A stretch of DNA of 34,642 bases from Gammaproteobacteria bacterium (GCA_003562535.1 PWUP01000090.1:1-34642); one strand, 5' to 3'; shown: positions 1 through 7,950, counted from the first letter of the stretch. Notes: generated from the sequence alone by a model not told the origin. Program-made: numbers and translations.

Positions 1-1
1 A

Positions 2-682
2 CAACAGCGCATCGCCTTGGCGCGGGCGATTGTGATTCAACCCGACGTATTATTGCTGGATGAGCCGCTATCGGCACTGGATGCCCATCTGCGCGAAGGG
101 ATGCGGGTTGAATTGAAACGCATCCAGCGCGAGTTGGGTATTGCCACGGTGTTTGTTACCCACGATCAATCGGAAGCCTTGGCGCTGTCCGATCAGGTGG
201 TGGTGATGAATCATGGCACCATCGAGCAGCAAGGCACACCCCAAGAAGTCTATAACGCCCCGCGCACCGAGTTTGTCGCTGGGTTTCTCGGTCAGTCGAA
301 TATCCTCAGCGCCCGAATCAGCGGCCAACAGGGCGAGCTACTCACGGTGCAACTGGCGGATAATGGGCCGCAGGTATTGGCTGCACCACGAACCGACGCA
401 CCTTGGCAACCCAATGCCCCAGTCCGCTTGATCATCCGTGCCGAACGGTTACTGCTGGCTGAACAGCACCCCGAAGTGGCTGGTCAAACCTTGCTCGATG
501 GTGTAGTGACCACGGTCGATTATCAAGGGCAGAACGCGCGCTATTTTGTTAAAGTCGGCCCGCTGGATTTACAGGCGATTAACCCCATTGATCATCGCCC
601 ATTTGCCGAGGGTGAGCGGGTGCAACTGCGGATTCGCAGCCAGGATTGCGTATTGTTGGCTGATTCACAAGACCGCCATTAG
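2..682 (+). CDS. ABC transporter ATP-binding protein, PotA/CysA type (5' truncated)
   Basis: This is the C-terminal part of an ABC importer ATPase; the gene begins before the window. The frame is open from base 2 and starts inside the ABC signature (QQRIALARA). It is followed by Walker B and D-loop (LLLDEPLSALD) and the switch histidine (VFVTHDQSEA). After about residue 100 comes a TOBE-type beta-barrel tail with the linker FVAGFLGQSNIL, typical of ATPases for polyamine, iron, sulfate or molybdate uptake. Walker A and the Q-loop lie outside the window. The tail and linker look most like PotA/FbpC-type proteins, but the substrate cannot be told without the permease and binding-protein genes. 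Its stop overlaps that of the convergent tonB by 4 bases, so no room is left for an intergenic terminator. Confidence 0.9.
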   Translation, partial: QQRIALARAIVIQPDVLLLDEPLSALDAHLREGMRVELKRIQRELGIATVFVTHDQSEALALSDQVVVMNHGTIEQQGTPQEVYNAPRTEFVAGFLGQSNILSARISGQQGELLTVQLADNGPQVLAAPRTDAPWQPNAPVRLIIRAERLLLAEQHPEVAGQTLLDGVVTTVDYQGQNARYFVKVGPLDLQAINPIDHRPFAEGERVQLRIRSQDCVLLADSQDRH

Positions 683-1593
683 CGTAATTCGAACCTTACC
701 GGAACGTGCAGTGTGGCGCTGACCGCCCGTCCGCCTTGTCTCGCGGGTTGAAAGCGCCAATCGCGCAGCGCGGCCAGTGCGGCTTGGTCGAGCAGGGCGT
801 GACCACTGCCGGCCACAATGTCAATTTCCCCCGGCTGGCCGTTGGCCAAAATCTGTACTTCTAATACCACCTCACCCTGTAAACCGCGTCGCCGAGCTTG
901 AACCGGGTAGCGTGGCTCGGGATTATGCAGCACCTTTGCGGGTGTCCATTCGGTATCAGCAGCGCTGGGTTGCGTGGCTGTCGTGGTGTTGGCGGCATTA
1001 TCCTGAGTTGCTGCGGAGGCGGTGTCAGACCGCTTGGCTTGAGTTTGCGAGGACGGCGCAGGTTGCGGCCTTGCGGTTGGTTGCGAAGGCGGCGGAGTCG
1101 TAGGTGCAGGCGCGGGTTCCGGTGGCGCTGCTGGTTTAGGACGTGTCTCGGGTGGTGCTTGAGTGATTGGTTCAGGCGCAGGTTCCGGTTGCGCTATTGG
1201 TTCAGGACGTGGCTCGGATGGTGCTTGAGTGGTCGGTTCAGGCGCAGGTTCCGGTTGTACCGCCGGTTTGGAATCCAATTCGGGTTGTTCAGGAGTAACG
1301 GGTTGTGGTTCAGAGGACGGAGTGGCTTCTGGTTGCGGTATCGGTTGGGCTAAGCGTGCAGGTGGCTGTTCTGCAGACATCGCTGCGCTGGATTGGCTGG
1401 GTGCGGTATGCAGCAGGCTCACTTGCAGGCTAAGGGGCTGATCTACATGGGTGAGTGGCACGAGTGGCGGTTGCCACCACAGCAAACCCGCATGTACACC
1501 CAGAGACATGAGCAAGGCCAGTGCCAAGCGCAGAGTGTGAATATCCATAGACTTCGTTCGGCGGTATAACCGTTTGGGTTGCGACTTAAGCAA
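679..1593 (-). CDS. tonB: TonB energy-transducing protein
   Basis: TonB couples the ExbBD proton-driven motor of the inner membrane to TonB-dependent outer-membrane receptors. The 304-residue frame has a short basic N-terminus and one membrane segment (about residues 18-40, LRLALALLMSLGVHAGLLWW). A long Pro/Glu/Thr-rich periplasmic spacer follows (about 70-190), then a complete TonB C-terminal domain (about 215-304) with the RYPVQARRRGLQGEV motif. A second start at 1548 (MDIHTL) would remove 15 basic residues; neither start has a clear Shine-Dalgarno sequence. No exbB or exbD is adjacent. A cobalamin riboswitch lies upstream on the same strand, so this is probably a TonB devoted to, or boosted for, vitamin B12 receptors such as BtuB. 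The TonB assignment is firm; the B12 dedication is inferred from the riboswitch. Confidence 0.92.
   Translation of the reverse strand: MLKSQPKRLYRRTKSMDIHTLRLALALLMSLGVHAGLLWWQPPLVPLTHVDQPLSLQVSLLHTAPSQSSAAMSAEQPPARLAQPIPQPEATPSSEPQPVTPEQPELDSKPAVQPEPAPEPTTQAPSEPRPEPIAQPEPAPEPITQAPPETRPKPAAPPEPAPAPTTPPPSQPTARPQPAPSSQTQAKRSDTASAATQDNAANTTTATQPSAADTEWTPAKVLHNPEPRYPVQARRRGLQGEVVLEVQILANGQPGEIDIVAGSGHALLDQAALAALRDWRFQPARQGGRAVSATLHVPVRFELR
1093..1272 (-). repeat. 66-bp tandem repeat in the tonB proline-rich spacer
   Basis: Two units of 66 bp (1141-1206 and 1207-1272) are nearly identical, with a shorter, more diverged third copy at about 1093-1140. On the minus strand each unit encodes 22 residues of the type PEPAPEPxTQAPxExRPxP. 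The period is exact: the string gtgctt recurs at 1155 and 1221. Such in-frame repeats lengthen the rigid periplasmic spacer of TonB. Confidence 0.85.
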
Positions 1594-1622
1594 GCATTAA
1601 CCGCGTTACGAACGAAATTTTG

Positions 1623-1678
1623 TGATCTCATCTCCGCCGTAACGCAGTGTCCTGCGTCGCATAACGGCATTGAGATCA
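1623..1678 (-). promoter_or_regulatory. Inverted repeat between B12 riboswitch and tonB (candidate expression platform)
   Basis: The outer arms TGATCTCA (1623-1630) and TGAGATCA (1671-1678) are complementary. Inside them GCCGT (1636-1640) pairs with ACGGC (1664-1668), and ACGCA (1642-1646) with TGCGT (1653-1657). Together they form a long, interrupted hairpin in the leader between aptamer and start codon. On the minus strand only a short U-run follows (CACAAAATTT), so it is not a textbook terminator. It may be a weak terminator, an anti-terminator partner or a leader-folding element. The pairing is visible; the function is inferred. Confidence 0.5.
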
Positions 1679-1717
1679 CCGCCCCCGCAAAACACCCCGT
1701 TTGCTGGGTTGCGACGC

Positions 1718-1870
1718 CAGCAATGGCAGGTCTCCTGGCTCACGGGTCACAGCGCACTGTCCGCCTTCCCGGATAGAATGGATCAATCCAGTGGCGTTTT
1801 GAACAGCCGCTTACCGTTGACAGTTGCGGGGACAGCTAGGGCTTGACACCTATTCCCTTAACCATTGCAG
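1718..1870 (-). promoter_or_regulatory. Cobalamin (B12) riboswitch upstream of tonB
   Basis: Read on the minus strand, the leader carries the hallmarks of the cobalamin aptamer in order. These are GGGAATAGGTG near the 5' end, the TAGCTGTCCCCGCAACTGT block (complement of about 1820-1838), GCCACTGG (about 1788-1795), CCGGGAAGGCG (about 1762-1772), and a perfect B12 box AGCCAGGAGACCTGCC at 1740-1725. The closing P1 stem is visible: GCAATGG (complement of 1862-1868) pairs with CCATTGC (complement of 1720-1726). It lies about 125-170 bases before the tonB start. Adenosylcobalamin binding would be expected to lower downstream expression. No other gene lies between the aptamer and tonB. Confidence 0.93.
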
Positions 1871-1970
1871 CGGGTATAGTGTAACGCATATTGCCGTGGG
1901 CGTAGACCCTGCGTTGGCTAAAGCAGCAAGGTTGGCTTATGGTGCCCACCTCATCAGCTCGGAAACCGCA

Positions 1971-2438
1971 ATGTTTAACGTTGTATTATATGAACCAGAA
2001 ATTGCTCCCAATACGGGGAATATTATCCGCTTATGTGCGAATACGGGGTGTCGTTTGCATCTGATCGAACCGTTAGGGTTTACGCTGGAAGAGCGCAAAC
2101 TGCGGCGAGCGGGGCTGGATTACCGTGAGTGGACTGCTATTCGCTGCCATGCGGATTACCCCACTTGGCACCAGCAAGTCAGCAGTCAGCGCATCTGGGC
2201 GTGTACGACTAAAGGTCACACCGCGCCCAGTGCGGTCGCGTTTCAACCGGGCGATAGCCTGTTATTTGGTCCGGAAACCCGTGGCTTACCCCAAGCCCTC
2301 TTGGAGGATTTAGGGTCTGAGTCATGGCTGCGCCTGCCTATGTTGCCAACCAGCCGCAGTCTGAATTTAGCCAATGCGGTGGCGGTCGTGGTTTATGAAG
2401 CGTGGCGACAACACGGTTATGCCGGAGCGGCTCGCTGA
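1971..2438 (+). CDS. trmL: tRNA (cytidine/uridine-34-2'-O)-methyltransferase TrmL
   Basis: TrmL 2'-O-methylates the wobble base 34 of tRNA-Leu isoacceptors using S-adenosylmethionine. The 155-residue protein is full length for this minimal SPOUT enzyme. It shows NTGNIIRLCANTG (14-26), the SAM-knot motif GPETRGLP (100-107) and SLNLANA (130-136). I chose the ATG at 1971 (MFNVVLYEPE) because it matches the family start. The frame stays open upstream to 1824, but that stretch is antisense to the B12 riboswitch leader and resembles no TrmL. The gene is divergent from tonB, so the promoters for both must sit between the aptamer and this start. Confidence 0.93.
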   Translation: MFNVVLYEPEIAPNTGNIIRLCANTGCRLHLIEPLGFTLEERKLRRAGLDYREWTAIRCHADYPTWHQQVSSQRIWACTTKGHTAPSAVAFQPGDSLLFGPETRGLPQALLEDLGSESWLRLPMLPTSRSLNLANAVAVVVYEAWRQHGYAGAAR

Positions 2439-2563
2439 GTGCCGCGTATTATTGCTGCTGCATACAGTGGGCAATCGCGTTACACTAATGGCTTGTTTAC
2501 CTGAAACTGATGGAGCGCAGCCATAGGGGCTGGCAACAGTCGCTATCGCTGGTGAATCACACG

Positions 2564-2998
2564 ATGAATGATAATCTACCGCGCGGTACTCTTTACATCC
2601 AAGACATTGACATTGGCATGAGCCGTCACCTGCGTAAAACCATTACCGATGACGATATTGAGTTGTTTGCTCAGGTTTCGACCGATCATAATCCGGTGCA
2701 TTTAGACGATAATTATGCCCGCAACACGCCGTTTAAGGGTCGTATTGCTCACGGCATTTTAACCGCTAGCCTGATATCCGCCGTGATTGGCGAACAATTA
2801 CCGGGTCATGGGACTATTTATATGAGCCAAACCCTGAAATTTATCGCTCCGGTACGCCCCGGTGATACGGTGTTGGCGGAGGTGACGGTATCGGCGGTGA
2901 ATCGTGATAAACGCCGAGTGACGTTGGAGTGTCTGTGCAGTGTGGAAGACACCCCAGTGCTGAAAGGCGAAGCGGTGGTGTTGGCACCAAGCCGCTAA
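2564..2998 (+). CDS. MaoC-family (R)-specific enoyl-CoA hydratase, PhaJ-like
   Basis: This is a single-hotdog-domain hydratase of 144 residues. The hydratase-2 motif is clear: Asp41 and His46 in STDHNPVHLD are the expected catalytic pair, followed by RIAHGIL. Relatives hydrate trans-2-enoyl-CoA to (R)-3-hydroxyacyl-CoA, feeding polyhydroxyalkanoate synthesis or related acyl-CoA steps. I prefer the ATG at 2564 (MNDNLPRGTL); an in-frame ATG at 2510 would add 18 residues not typical of the family. No PHA synthase is in the window, so the substrate cannot be narrowed. The next gene starts 12 bases after its stop, suggesting co-transcription. Confidence 0.82.
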   Translation: MNDNLPRGTLYIQDIDIGMSRHLRKTITDDDIELFAQVSTDHNPVHLDDNYARNTPFKGRIAHGILTASLISAVIGEQLPGHGTIYMSQTLKFIAPVRPGDTVLAEVTVSAVNRDKRRVTLECLCSVEDTPVLKGEAVVLAPSR

Positions 2999-3010
2999 GG
3001 GCGGTTTGCG

Positions 3011-3772
3011 ATGAATCTTTACGCTGTCCGTGCCATTTATGTCTTTGAACTCAGCCGCACTGCCCGCACCCTGTTACAAAGCATTGTCTCACCAGTAATC
3101 TCGACATCGCTGTATTTTGTGATATTTGGTGCGGCGATTGGTTCGCACATCACCGAAATTGATGGCATCAGCTATGGCGCGTTTATTGTGCCGGGATTAA
3201 TCATGCTGATGCTGCTCACCCAAAGCGTGGCGAATGCTTCCTTTGGGATTTATTTCCCGCGCTTTTCCGGGACGATTTACGAGTTGCTGTCAGCGCCGGT
3301 GTCGTATTTTGAAATTGTCTTAGGCTATGTGGGTGCGGCAGCGACTAAGTCGATTATTCTTGGCTTGATTGTGTTGGCAACGGCGGGGTTTTTTGTGCCG
3401 CTGCACATCGCTCATCCTGTTGTGATGATTGTGTTTTTAGTGCTCACGGCGATTACTTTCAGCCTTATTGGTTTTATCGTTGGCATTTGGGCGGATGGGT
3501 TTGAGAAACTGCAAATCGTGCCCTTGCTGATTATCACCCCGCTGACGTTTCTCGGCGGTACCTTTTACTCCATCGAGATGCTGCCCCCGTTCTGGCAAAC
3601 CGTCACCTTACTCAATCCGGTGGTGTATTTAGTCAGCGGCTTCCGCTGGAGTTTTTATGGGGTGGCCGATGTCAGTCTGACCGCCAGCCTAGTCATGGTT
3701 GGGGTGTTTTTAAGTGTAGCGCTGGCGGTGATCGCGTGGATTTTTAAAACCGGCTATCGGTTAAAAAATTAA
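3011..3772 (+). CDS. ABC-2 family transporter permease, YadH-like
   Basis: This 253-residue integral membrane protein has about six hydrophobic segments. It carries the ABC-2 permease signature around residues 170-215 (LQIVPLLIITPLTFLGGTFYSIEMLPPFWQ, then LNPVVYLVSGFRW), which matches YadH/NodJ-type exporters. Such permeases act with a separate ATPase, usually encoded directly upstream (yadG in E. coli). Here the upstream neighbour is the PhaJ-like hydratase and no ATPase is adjacent. It therefore either uses an ATPase encoded elsewhere or has lost its partner. The substrate is unknown. Confidence 0.85.
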   Translation: MNLYAVRAIYVFELSRTARTLLQSIVSPVISTSLYFVIFGAAIGSHITEIDGISYGAFIVPGLIMLMLLTQSVANASFGIYFPRFSGTIYELLSAPVSYFEIVLGYVGAAATKSIILGLIVLATAGFFVPLHIAHPVVMIVFLVLTAITFSLIGFIVGIWADGFEKLQIVPLLIITPLTFLGGTFYSIEMLPPFWQTVTLLNPVVYLVSGFRWSFYGVADVSLTASLVMVGVFLSVALAVIAWIFKTGYRLKN

Positions 3773-3779
3773 CTTGCTG

Positions 3780-4790
3780 TCATTGCGCATAATAGGCGCG
3801 ATACCACTCCACAAACTGGGCGACACCCTGCTCCACATTGACTTGGGGTTGATACGCCACCGCTGCACTGAGGGCACTGACATCGGCGGAAGTGTCGGGC
3901 ACATCACCAGGCTGTAAGGGCAGTAATTCCAATTGCGCTTTACGGCCTAAGCACTGTTCCAGCACTTCGATATAGCGCAGCAACTCGACCTGTTCGCGGT
4001 TACCGATGTTATACAAGCGATACGGCGCTACACCGCTGGCGGCCGGGTCAGGCTCCAGACTGTCCCAATAGGCATCAGGCTGAGCCGGTTGATCCACTAT
4101 CCGCACAATACCCTCGACGATATCATCGATATAGGTAAAACTGCGGGTGTGCCGACCGTGATTAAACACCGGAATTGGCCGACCGGCAAGAATGGCTTGA
4201 GTGAATAAAAACAAAGCCATATCAGGCCGTCCCCAAGGACCATACACCGTGAAAAACCGCAAACCGGTGCAGGGGATGGCGTATAGGTGCGCGTAGCTGT
4301 GCGCCATCATTTCATTGGCTTTTTTGCTGGCGGCATACAGCGTTAAGGGGTGTTCGGTGGAGTACGCTTCCGCAAACGGCATGCGTGTATTGGCCCCATA
4401 AATTGAGCTGGTGGAGGCATAGACCAGATGCTCGATAGTATGGTGGCGGCAACCTTCTAAAATATGCAGAAATCCGGTGATATTGCTGGAAACATAAACA
4501 TGCGGATTCTCAGCCGCATAGCGCACCCCGGCTTGGGCGGCTAAATGCACCACACGCCGCGGTTTATAGGTGGCAAACAGTGATTCAATCGCGTCACGAT
4601 CGGCCAGATCGGCATGGACATGGGTATAGGCGGGATGATCCATAAACCGAGCTAACCGAGCTTTTTTTAGAGTGACATCGTAGTAGTCATTGAGATTATC
4701 TAAGCCAATCACGGTCTCACCGCGCCCCAACAAAGCCAAGGCGACATGTGAACCAATAAACCCGGCGGTGCCAGTCACTAAAATTGACAT
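3780..4790 (-). CDS. NAD-dependent epimerase, probable UDP-glucuronate 4-epimerase
   Basis: This extended short-chain dehydrogenase of 336 residues probably interconverts UDP-glucuronate and UDP-galacturonate for surface polysaccharide synthesis. It has the N-terminal NAD motif GTAGFIGSH (7-15), DNLNDYYDVTLKKARL (31-46, characteristic of this subfamily), the serine block STSSIYG (126-132) and the catalytic pair Tyr152/Lys156 (YAASK). The later RFFTVYGPWGRPDMA and HGRHTRSFTYIDDIV segments are also conserved in this group. The start at 4790 (MSILVTGTAG) places the Rossmann motif at the N-terminus. An upstream ATG at 4913 would add 41 unrelated residues and abut the divergent deaminase gene. No other polysaccharide genes are nearby. 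Confidence 0.85.
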   Translation of the reverse strand: MSILVTGTAGFIGSHVALALLGRGETVIGLDNLNDYYDVTLKKARLARFMDHPAYTHVHADLADRDAIESLFATYKPRRVVHLAAQAGVRYAAENPHVYVSSNITGFLHILEGCRHHTIEHLVYASTSSIYGANTRMPFAEAYSTEHPLTLYAASKKANEMMAHSYAHLYAIPCTGLRFFTVYGPWGRPDMALFLFTQAILAGRPIPVFNHGRHTRSFTYIDDIVEGIVRIVDQPAQPDAYWDSLEPDPAASGVAPYRLYNIGNREQVELLRYIEVLEQCLGRKAQLELLPLQPGDVPDTSADVSALSAAVAYQPQVNVEQGVAQFVEWYRAYYAQ

Positions 4791-4883
4791 GATGAGACAT
4801 GCTCCATCGCTGCGAGGAGGTATCGAGTCGTTGGCTCTGATAACCGGAATCCGATTATCAAGGTGAACGACTCCAGTATGGCT

Positions 4884-4907
4884 TATAATACACCTTATTT
4901 TTAGGAG
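4884..4907 (+). promoter_or_regulatory. Candidate -10 box and ribosome binding site for the deaminase gene
   Basis: TATAAT at 4884-4889 is a perfect -10 hexamer, but no good -35 is visible 16-18 bases upstream. AGGAG at 4903-4907 lies 9 bases before the ATG at 4917 and is a strong ribosome binding site that fixes the start. If the -10 is real, the 5' leader is only about 20 bases. Confidence 0.45.
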
Positions 4908-4916
4908 CCACATCTG

Positions 4917-5921
4917 ATGACCCCGAATATTGAGACCTTACCTAAAGTCGAACTGCATATACACATCGAAGGTTCATTAGAGCCGGAGCTGATGTTTGCC
5001 CTGGCCGAGCGCAATGGCATTCAATTGCCTTATGCTTCGGTGGAAGAGGTTCGCCAAGCGTATCAATTCAGTAATTTACAGTCGTTTTTAGACATTTACT
5101 ATGCGGGAGCCTGTGTGTTACTCACCGCCCAAGATTTCTATGATATGACTTGGGCATATCTACTGCGCTGCCAAGCCGATCAGGTCCGCCACACCGAGAT
5201 TTTTTTCGATCCACAAACCCATACGGATCGTGGAGTGCCGTTTGCCACCGTCATTGAAGGCATTAGCCAAGCGCTACGCGACGGGGAAACCCAGCTTGGT
5301 ATCAGCTCTAGGCTGATTCTGTGTTTTCTGCGTCATCTCAGTGCCGAAGCGGCCATGCAGACCTTGGAACAGGCGCTGCCTTACCGTGATCACCTCATTG
5401 CGGTGGGTCTGGATTCCTCAGAAACCGGGCATCCGCCGGAAAAATTCCAAGCCGTATTTGATCGCGCCCGCGCCGAGGGTTTTCTCACTGTCGCCCATGC
5501 CGGTGAAGAAGGACCGCCGGAGTATATTCGCCAAGCCCTGGATTTATTGCAGGTCAAGCGGATTGATCACGGCGTGCAGTGTATCCATGATCCAGCACTG
5601 GTCGATAGGTTGGTCGCTGAACAGATTCCGCTGACCGTGTGTCCATTGTCTAATGTCAAGCTGTGCGTATTTGACCGCTTGGAACAACATAACCTCAAAC
5701 AGTTGTTGGGTCGTGGGGTCTGTGTAACCGTCAATTCTGATGATCCGGCCTATTTTGGCGGCTATATTGGCGAGAATTTCCGCGCTACTCAGCAGGCACT
5801 GAATCTGGATCAAGAGGCGATTTACCAGCTTTCTGTGAATGCGATCAATGCTGCATTCCTAGACAGCGCGGCTAAACACAAGCTCCAGCAAGACTTAGAG
5901 GCTTGGCGGCATACGCACTGA
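4917..5921 (+). CDS. Adenosine/adenine deaminase family protein (probable adenine deaminase)
   Basis: This 334-residue metal-dependent amidohydrolase performs purine salvage by hydrolytic deamination. Metal and catalytic residues are visible: His14 and His16 (LHIHIEGS), His194 with the catalytic Glu in HAGEEGPPE (194-202), His218 (RIDHGV) and Asp275/Asp276 (NSDDPAYFGGY). The GLDSSETGHPPEKF stretch (164-177) resembles the adenine-specific branch (yeast Aah1, Pseudomonas adenine deaminase) more than true adenosine deaminases. I therefore favour adenine to hypoxanthine, while many databases would call it adenosine deaminase. An AGGAG site 9 bases upstream supports the ATG. It is divergently arranged with the epimerase. 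Confidence 0.85.
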   Translation: MTPNIETLPKVELHIHIEGSLEPELMFALAERNGIQLPYASVEEVRQAYQFSNLQSFLDIYYAGACVLLTAQDFYDMTWAYLLRCQADQVRHTEIFFDPQTHTDRGVPFATVIEGISQALRDGETQLGISSRLILCFLRHLSAEAAMQTLEQALPYRDHLIAVGLDSSETGHPPEKFQAVFDRARAEGFLTVAHAGEEGPPEYIRQALDLLQVKRIDHGVQCIHDPALVDRLVAEQIPLTVCPLSNVKLCVFDRLEQHNLKQLLGRGVCVTVNSDDPAYFGGYIGENFRATQQALNLDQEAIYQLSVNAINAAFLDSAAKHKLQQDLEAWRHTH

Positions 5922-6031
5922 CGGCACTGTAGATGTTAAACCCAAACAAACGGAGGATCGGGATCAGACGGCGTAAGCTTGCGCTGTCCCACCCTGCCCG
6001 ACACTAGGCTGGGGTTTCCCGTGCACAACTG

Positions 6032-7945
6032 ATGACCTATCAACTCATACTGTCCACCTTGCTAGGGCTACTCTTAGCCACGACCGCACAATCCAGTCCA
6101 GCCAGCGCCTTGGATGACTGTGTTGAACACTATATTGACGCTGAATTAGATCGGGCCTCTGAGTGCCTAGAAACCTATTCGAGCAAGCATCCAGAACATA
6201 CGGCGGCGCGTAATCTGTGGGCTGCGGTGCAATTATTACAGCACCAACCCCTGCGAGTCACCACCACCCTACCTGAAGCGCTCGCCCTGGATAATCCCCA
6301 AACAGCGGCCTTGCGAGGTACCGCACTATTACACTCAGGAGCTGATTTAGAAGGCTTTGAATGGTTGCAATACGCTGTGGCGGCGGGCGAACCGGAGCAG
6401 TTGTACCGTTTGGTATTAACCGATGTCCAAGCCGATGCCCCTTTAATTATCATTGATCTGCGTGATGAAGTACTGCCCACTGATCTGCTTAAACCTCTGT
6501 GGTTACTACAGGAAAAATCATTCGGGCAAGCTATTGCCTTGATTGCTGGTCAACTCGAACAACACCCTGAATCACCGCTGTATCTTTATTTACTCGGTCG
6601 AGCGTATTCAGAGCAACGTGATTATCGTTATGCCTATACGGCCTTGAGCCGTGCTTTAGAGCGTCAACCGCAGTTGCTGAGTGCTCATCTGGGTATGGCC
6701 GGGATTGCTTTAGCTACGGGTGATTTGGATGTGGCGAGTGAACATTATTTTAATGTTCTACGGGTGCGGGATAATCATATTGACGCCTTAAACGGTTTGG
6801 TACAAATCGCCCAATACGGTGGACAAACCACATTAGTGCGTGAATGGTTGGAACATGCTTGGCAACGTAACGGCGAGGTTCAAATCGGTAGTTTATTGGT
6901 ACAAGCGCGGTTAGCCGATGACGCGACGGACAGCGCCTTAGCACTGTCTACGCACTTGTATGAACACTACCCTGAACAGCCACAATCCTTATATTCACAT
7001 AGCTTAGCGTTATTGGCTAATGAGTCTCCCGCTGCGGCCATCGACACCTTACAGACTTTAACTCATCTGCACCCCGATTCTGTGGAAGCGTGGAAATTAT
7101 TGGCCAGTGCGCAGATTCAGACTACAGAATTGGAGGGAGCCATCGCGGCTTTAAACCAAGCGGTCAGTTTGGAACCAGAACATCTAGCGGTACGGGTTAT
7201 TCGCGCTGAGGTGTATCTGCTGATCGAGCAGTTTGAATCAGCCCTAGCAGAAGCTCAAGAAATCCAAAGATTAGCGCCAGAAAAAGCCGTAGGCTATAAA
7301 CTGGAGGGAGATGCCTACATTCAACAAGGGGATTACGCGGCAGCGGCTGAGGTATACAGCATCGCTTTTGAGTATGAGCCTAACGCCGAAACGGTGCTGT
7401 TACTCAACAGTGCCCATTGGTTGAATGGTGATCCTATCCAAGCGATGAGTGTGTTACGCCGTTGGTTAGCCATCGCCCCCGAAGAAACTGCAGTTCGGCT
7501 GCAATTAGCCATGCAACTGCAACAGATTGGCGACGCGAACAACGCCCAAGAGGAATACGAACAGGTTTTAGAGTTAGCCCCACAAAATTTAATCGCTTTA
7601 AATAATCTGGCGTGGCTGTATTTAGATCATGATCCTCAGCGTAGTGTAGAACTCGCCCAACAGGCTTTAGAACTCGCTCCAGAACGGGGCGAGGTGGCGG
7701 ACACTTTAGGCTGGGCCTTGGTGAAAAGCGAGCAGTTGGACCGCGCCGTAACCGTGCTGCAACAGGCGGTAGCCACAGCAGGCCATATTCCCCGGATTCG
7801 TTACCATTTAGCCGTGGCTCAATATCAGAGCGGTGATGTTGAATCGGCTCGTGGGGTATTGACGACCCTGCTGGATGAACCCTTGCCCGCTAATTTGCGC
7901 CAGGACGTTGATCAGCTTTTAGCGCAAGTTGAACGGGCGCATTGA
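6032..7945 (+). CDS. Secreted tetratricopeptide-repeat protein of unknown function
   Basis: This 637-residue protein begins with a hydrophobic signal-like segment (LILSTLLGLLLATTAQSSPASA, ending near residue 26). The rest is almost entirely helical tetratricopeptide repeats. Examples are the units around SPLYLYLLGRAYSEQRDYRYA, SVEAWKLLASAQIQTTELEGA and NLIALNNLAWLYLDHDPQRS. It is probably periplasmic or membrane-anchored and acts as a protein-interaction scaffold. I see no catalytic domain and no recognised family beyond TPR. It stands alone: the upstream deaminase is 110 bases away and the downstream operon is convergent. No strong ribosome binding site precedes the ATG. Such TPR proteins are often tied to outer-membrane, polysaccharide or pilus assembly, but nothing here selects one of these. 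Confidence 0.8.
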   Translation: MTYQLILSTLLGLLLATTAQSSPASALDDCVEHYIDAELDRASECLETYSSKHPEHTAARNLWAAVQLLQHQPLRVTTTLPEALALDNPQTAALRGTALLHSGADLEGFEWLQYAVAAGEPEQLYRLVLTDVQADAPLIIIDLRDEVLPTDLLKPLWLLQEKSFGQAIALIAGQLEQHPESPLYLYLLGRAYSEQRDYRYAYTALSRALERQPQLLSAHLGMAGIALATGDLDVASEHYFNVLRVRDNHIDALNGLVQIAQYGGQTTLVREWLEHAWQRNGEVQIGSLLVQARLADDATDSALALSTHLYEHYPEQPQSLYSHSLALLANESPAAAIDTLQTLTHLHPDSVEAWKLLASAQIQTTELEGAIAALNQAVSLEPEHLAVRVIRAEVYLLIEQFESALAEAQEIQRLAPEKAVGYKLEGDAYIQQGDYAAAAEVYSIAFEYEPNAETVLLLNSAHWLNGDPIQAMSVLRRWLAIAPEETAVRLQLAMQLQQIGDANNAQEEYEQVLELAPQNLIALNNLAWLYLDHDPQRSVELAQQALELAPERGEVADTLGWALVKSEQLDRAVTVLQQAVATAGHIPRIRYHLAVAQYQSGDVESARGVLTTLLDEPLPANLRQDVDQLLAQVERAH

Positions 7946-7950
7946 GCTTT

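Noticed and set aside
898..1353. Open frames on the plus strand opposite tonB (Arg/Cys/Trp-rich products)
   Set aside because: They are antisense to the proline-rich repeat of tonB, are low complexity and resemble no protein; the GC-rich repeat keeps several frames open.
1457..1477. TGGCACG...TTGCC string resembling a sigma-54 promoter on the plus strand
   Set aside because: Spacing between the GG and GC elements is too long, it lies inside tonB in antisense, and no gene follows it.
1824..1970. 49-residue N-terminal extension of trmL
   Set aside because: It lies opposite the B12 riboswitch leader and matches no TrmL; the family start at 1971 gives the normal 155 residues.
5922..6031. Possible small RNA or terminator between the deaminase and TPR genes
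   Set aside because: Only a short GCGTAAGCTTGCGC near-palindrome is visible, with no U-run and no promoter that I can support.
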